From: Chloroflexota bacterium
GTDB taxonomy: Bacteria > Chloroflexota > Limnocylindria > Limnocylindrales > CSP1-4
DNA: 6,236 nt
Reading direction: 5' to 3'
Assembly (NCBI GenBank): GCA_021789355.1
Contig: JAJYJR010000362.1
Coordinates: 1-6,236, forward strand
Shown: piece by piece, positions 4,933-6,236 of the stretch
Layout: every line of letters starts with the position of its first letter
How positions within the stretch are numbered: position 1 is the first letter of the stretch
Program-made: the position numbers and the translations under genes
Notes under the pieces: model-generated
Told to the model about the DNA's origin: nothing
What the model saw: the letters and a program-made list of their open reading frames with translations, nothing else
The model's database searches: none

Positions 4933-5858
4933 CGGCAGCGCAGACGCCGGCATCGCCGTCGGCTGCCCGGGATGCCCGGGTCCGGCGGGTGCTGCTGGCT
5001 GCCTCCGTGGCCGCGGCAGCGATCGTCTGGGCCTGGGTGATGGTCAGTCCGGGATCGGGCTGGGATGCCCACGTGTACTGGTCCGCCTCGCTCGCCCGTC
5101 CGTACGAGTCGTCAGTCGCGGGGCTTCCGGGCGCGTACCTCTACTCGCCGGTATTCCGGCAGGTGATCGAGCCACTCGCGGTCTTTCCATGGCCCGTCTT
5201 CCACGGCGTGTGGGTGGCCCTGCTGCTTGGTGCCATCGTCCTCCTGGGGGGGCCGTTCGCGATCTTCCTGCTGCTCAATCCGCTCGTGCTGTTCGAGCTG
5301 CAGGCCGGCAACATCCACACGCTGCTCGCCCTCGCCATAGTGGTCGGGTTCCGCTACCCGGCATCGTGGGTGTTCGTCCTTCTCACCAAGGTCACCCCCG
5401 GCGTGGGTGTCCTGTGGTTCGTGGTCCGCCGCGAATGGCGCAACCTGGCCACCGTGATCGGCGCGACGGCGGTGGTCGTGGCGCTGTCGTTCGTACTGGC
5501 GCCGGCGCTGTGGGTGGAATGGCTGAAGTCGCTGCTCGCCAACGCCGCCATTCCCGTCAGCGACTACACCGGATCGATATTCGGACCGCTCTGGATCCGA
5601 GGGCCGCTCGCGGTCGTGATCGTTGTGTGGGGCGCGCTGACGAACCGGCGCTGGAGCGTCCCGCTGGCGGCTACGGTCGCGATCCCGCTGCTCGCACTGT
5701 TCAACCTGACGCTGTTGATCGCGATCGTCCCGCTCGTGCTGCCGCAGATCGCGCGGTTCCGCGGCAACGCGCGGCTGCTGCCGCCGGCTGCCGAGCCTCC
5801 GCAGGCCCCCGCTTCTGGGGAATGGGGCGTGGCAGCACCCCGATCGAGCGCCGGGTAG
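4929..5858 (+). CDS. Short GT87/DUF2029-like membrane glycosyltransferase, paralog C
   Basis: This encodes a 309-residue membrane protein, the third close paralog. The GTG at 4929 overlaps the preceding TGA (GTGA) and lacks a strong ribosome binding site, so translation probably depends on coupling to paralog B. The open frame itself extends upstream to 4140, but that part only shadows paralog B. The first helix (about 20-40) precedes G-W-D46-A-H-V-Y-W51; Y70-L-Y-S-P, G127-N128-I-H, L-L-T-K154-V-T-P157-G-V-G and R167-R-E-W170 follow. Later helices end near residue 275, followed by a low-complexity alanine/proline tail of about 30 residues. It is nearest to paralog B in the YSP and GNIH elements but shares the D-A-H-x-Y-W form with paralog A. 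The reaction is inferred from GT-C family resemblance only. Confidence 0.8.
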   Translation: MTAAQTPASPSAARDARVRRVLLAASVAAAAIVWAWVMVSPGSGWDAHVYWSASLARPYESSVAGLPGAYLYSPVFRQVIEPLAVFPWPVFHGVWVALLLGAIVLLGGPFAIFLLLNPLVLFELQAGNIHTLLALAIVVGFRYPASWVFVLLTKVTPGVGVLWFVVRREWRNLATVIGATAVVVALSFVLAPALWVEWLKSLLANAAIPVSDYTGSIFGPLWIRGPLAVVIVVWGALTNRRWSVPLAATVAIPLLALFNLTLLIAIVPLVLPQIARFRGNARLLPPAAEPPQAPASGEWGVAAPRSSAG

Positions 5859-5998
5859 CCATGCCCATGTCCGAATGAGCAGCGATCACGAATCCGTCGT
5901 GAGACCTGATCCTCCGGCCGGGCTATCCCCGGGCGGCGACCTCGATCGTGGTCCAGTAGCATCCGCCTGCACATCCGCGCACAGGTAGCGAGTTTCCC

Positions 5999-6236
5999 TT
6001 GGTCATCGTCGTCATGCCGGCGTACAACGCCGCGAAGACCCTCGAGCGCACCTACCACGACATCCCGCGCGACGTGGTGGACCGGATCATCCTGGTCGAC
6101 GACGTGTCGCGCGACGAGACCGTGGAGATCGCGCAGCGCCTGGGCCTGGACGTGGTGGTCCACCCGCAGAACCGCGGGTACGGCGGCAACCAGAAGACCT
6201 GCTACCGCGAGGCGCTGGCGGCCGGCGCCGACGTCG
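5999..6236 (+). CDS. Family 2 glycosyltransferase, polyprenyl-phosphate-sugar synthase type (N-terminal part)
   Basis: This is the first 79 residues of a GT-A fold glycosyltransferase that runs past the window edge. The nucleotide-sugar-binding start [11 protein letters not shown], the metal/nucleotide motif I-L-V-D34-D35-V-S-R-D-E-T, and H-P-Q-N58-R-G-Y-G-G-N64-Q-K are all typical of GT2 enzymes of the dolichyl/polyprenyl-phosphate mannose or glucose synthase group. Such enzymes transfer a sugar from GDP- or UDP-sugar to a lipid phosphate on the cytoplasmic side. TTG 5999 is chosen because the first strand would be cut by starting at ATG 6014, and the frame closes upstream at TAG 5957-5959. 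A weak AGGTAG (5983-5988) precedes it. It lies 140 bases after paralog C. Supplying lipid-linked donors for the neighbouring GT87-like enzymes is an attractive role, but it is inference. Confidence 0.85.
   Translation, partial: MVIVVMPAYNAAKTLERTYHDIPRDVVDRIILVDDVSRDETVEIAQRLGLDVVVHPQNRGYGGNQKTCYREALAAGADV

Noticed and set aside
4850..5878. A 342-codon + strand frame overlapping paralog C
   Set aside because: It is Arg/Gly/Ala-rich and out of frame with the membrane-protein reading, which has clear motifs.

Overview
The window is a high-GC bacterial segment with strong G/C preference at codon third positions, GTG starts, short intergenic gaps and stop/start overlaps. This fits an actinobacterial or Chloroflexota-like genome, but no taxonomic marker gene is present, so the assignment is only a guess. 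All convincing genes are on the + strand and look like a cell-envelope glycan or glycolipid locus.

Layout: (1) positions 3-242 are the probable C-terminal end of a gene entering from the left. (2) 288-1154 is a short polytopic membrane protein resembling glycosyltransferase family 87 (GT87/DUF2029). (3) 1440-2117 is a class I SAM-dependent methyltransferase. Its stop codon overlaps the start of (4) 2114-3148, a longer and divergent GT87-like membrane glycosyltransferase. (5) 3149-4044 is an approximately 900-base stretch with no intact gene. It holds a hairpin just after the stop codon, several strong GC-rich inverted repeats, an imperfect direct repeat, and a decayed IS110-family transposase C-terminus with two single-base frameshifts (about 3634-3847). 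(6) 4045-4932 and (7) 4929-5858 are two more short GT87-like paralogs joined by a GTGA overlap. (8) From 5999 to the window edge is the N-terminus of a family 2 glycosyltransferase of the polyprenyl-phosphate-sugar synthase type.

How the genes may work together (inference): the GT2 enzyme could charge a polyprenyl phosphate with a sugar on the cytoplasmic face. The GT87-like integral membrane enzymes could use such lipid-linked sugars on the outer face to build or decorate a glycan, and the methyltransferase could modify the sugar or lipid. The most notable feature is that three of the four GT87-like genes are close paralogs. They share an N-terminal D-x-x-x-Y-W motif, a central G-N-I/N motif, and an almost invariant LLTK-x-TPGVG-x-LWF ... 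RREWR block. All three are shorter than I expect for GT87 proteins. This suggests local duplication and diversification, with an IS110 remnant lying between the first part of the array and the last tandem pair.
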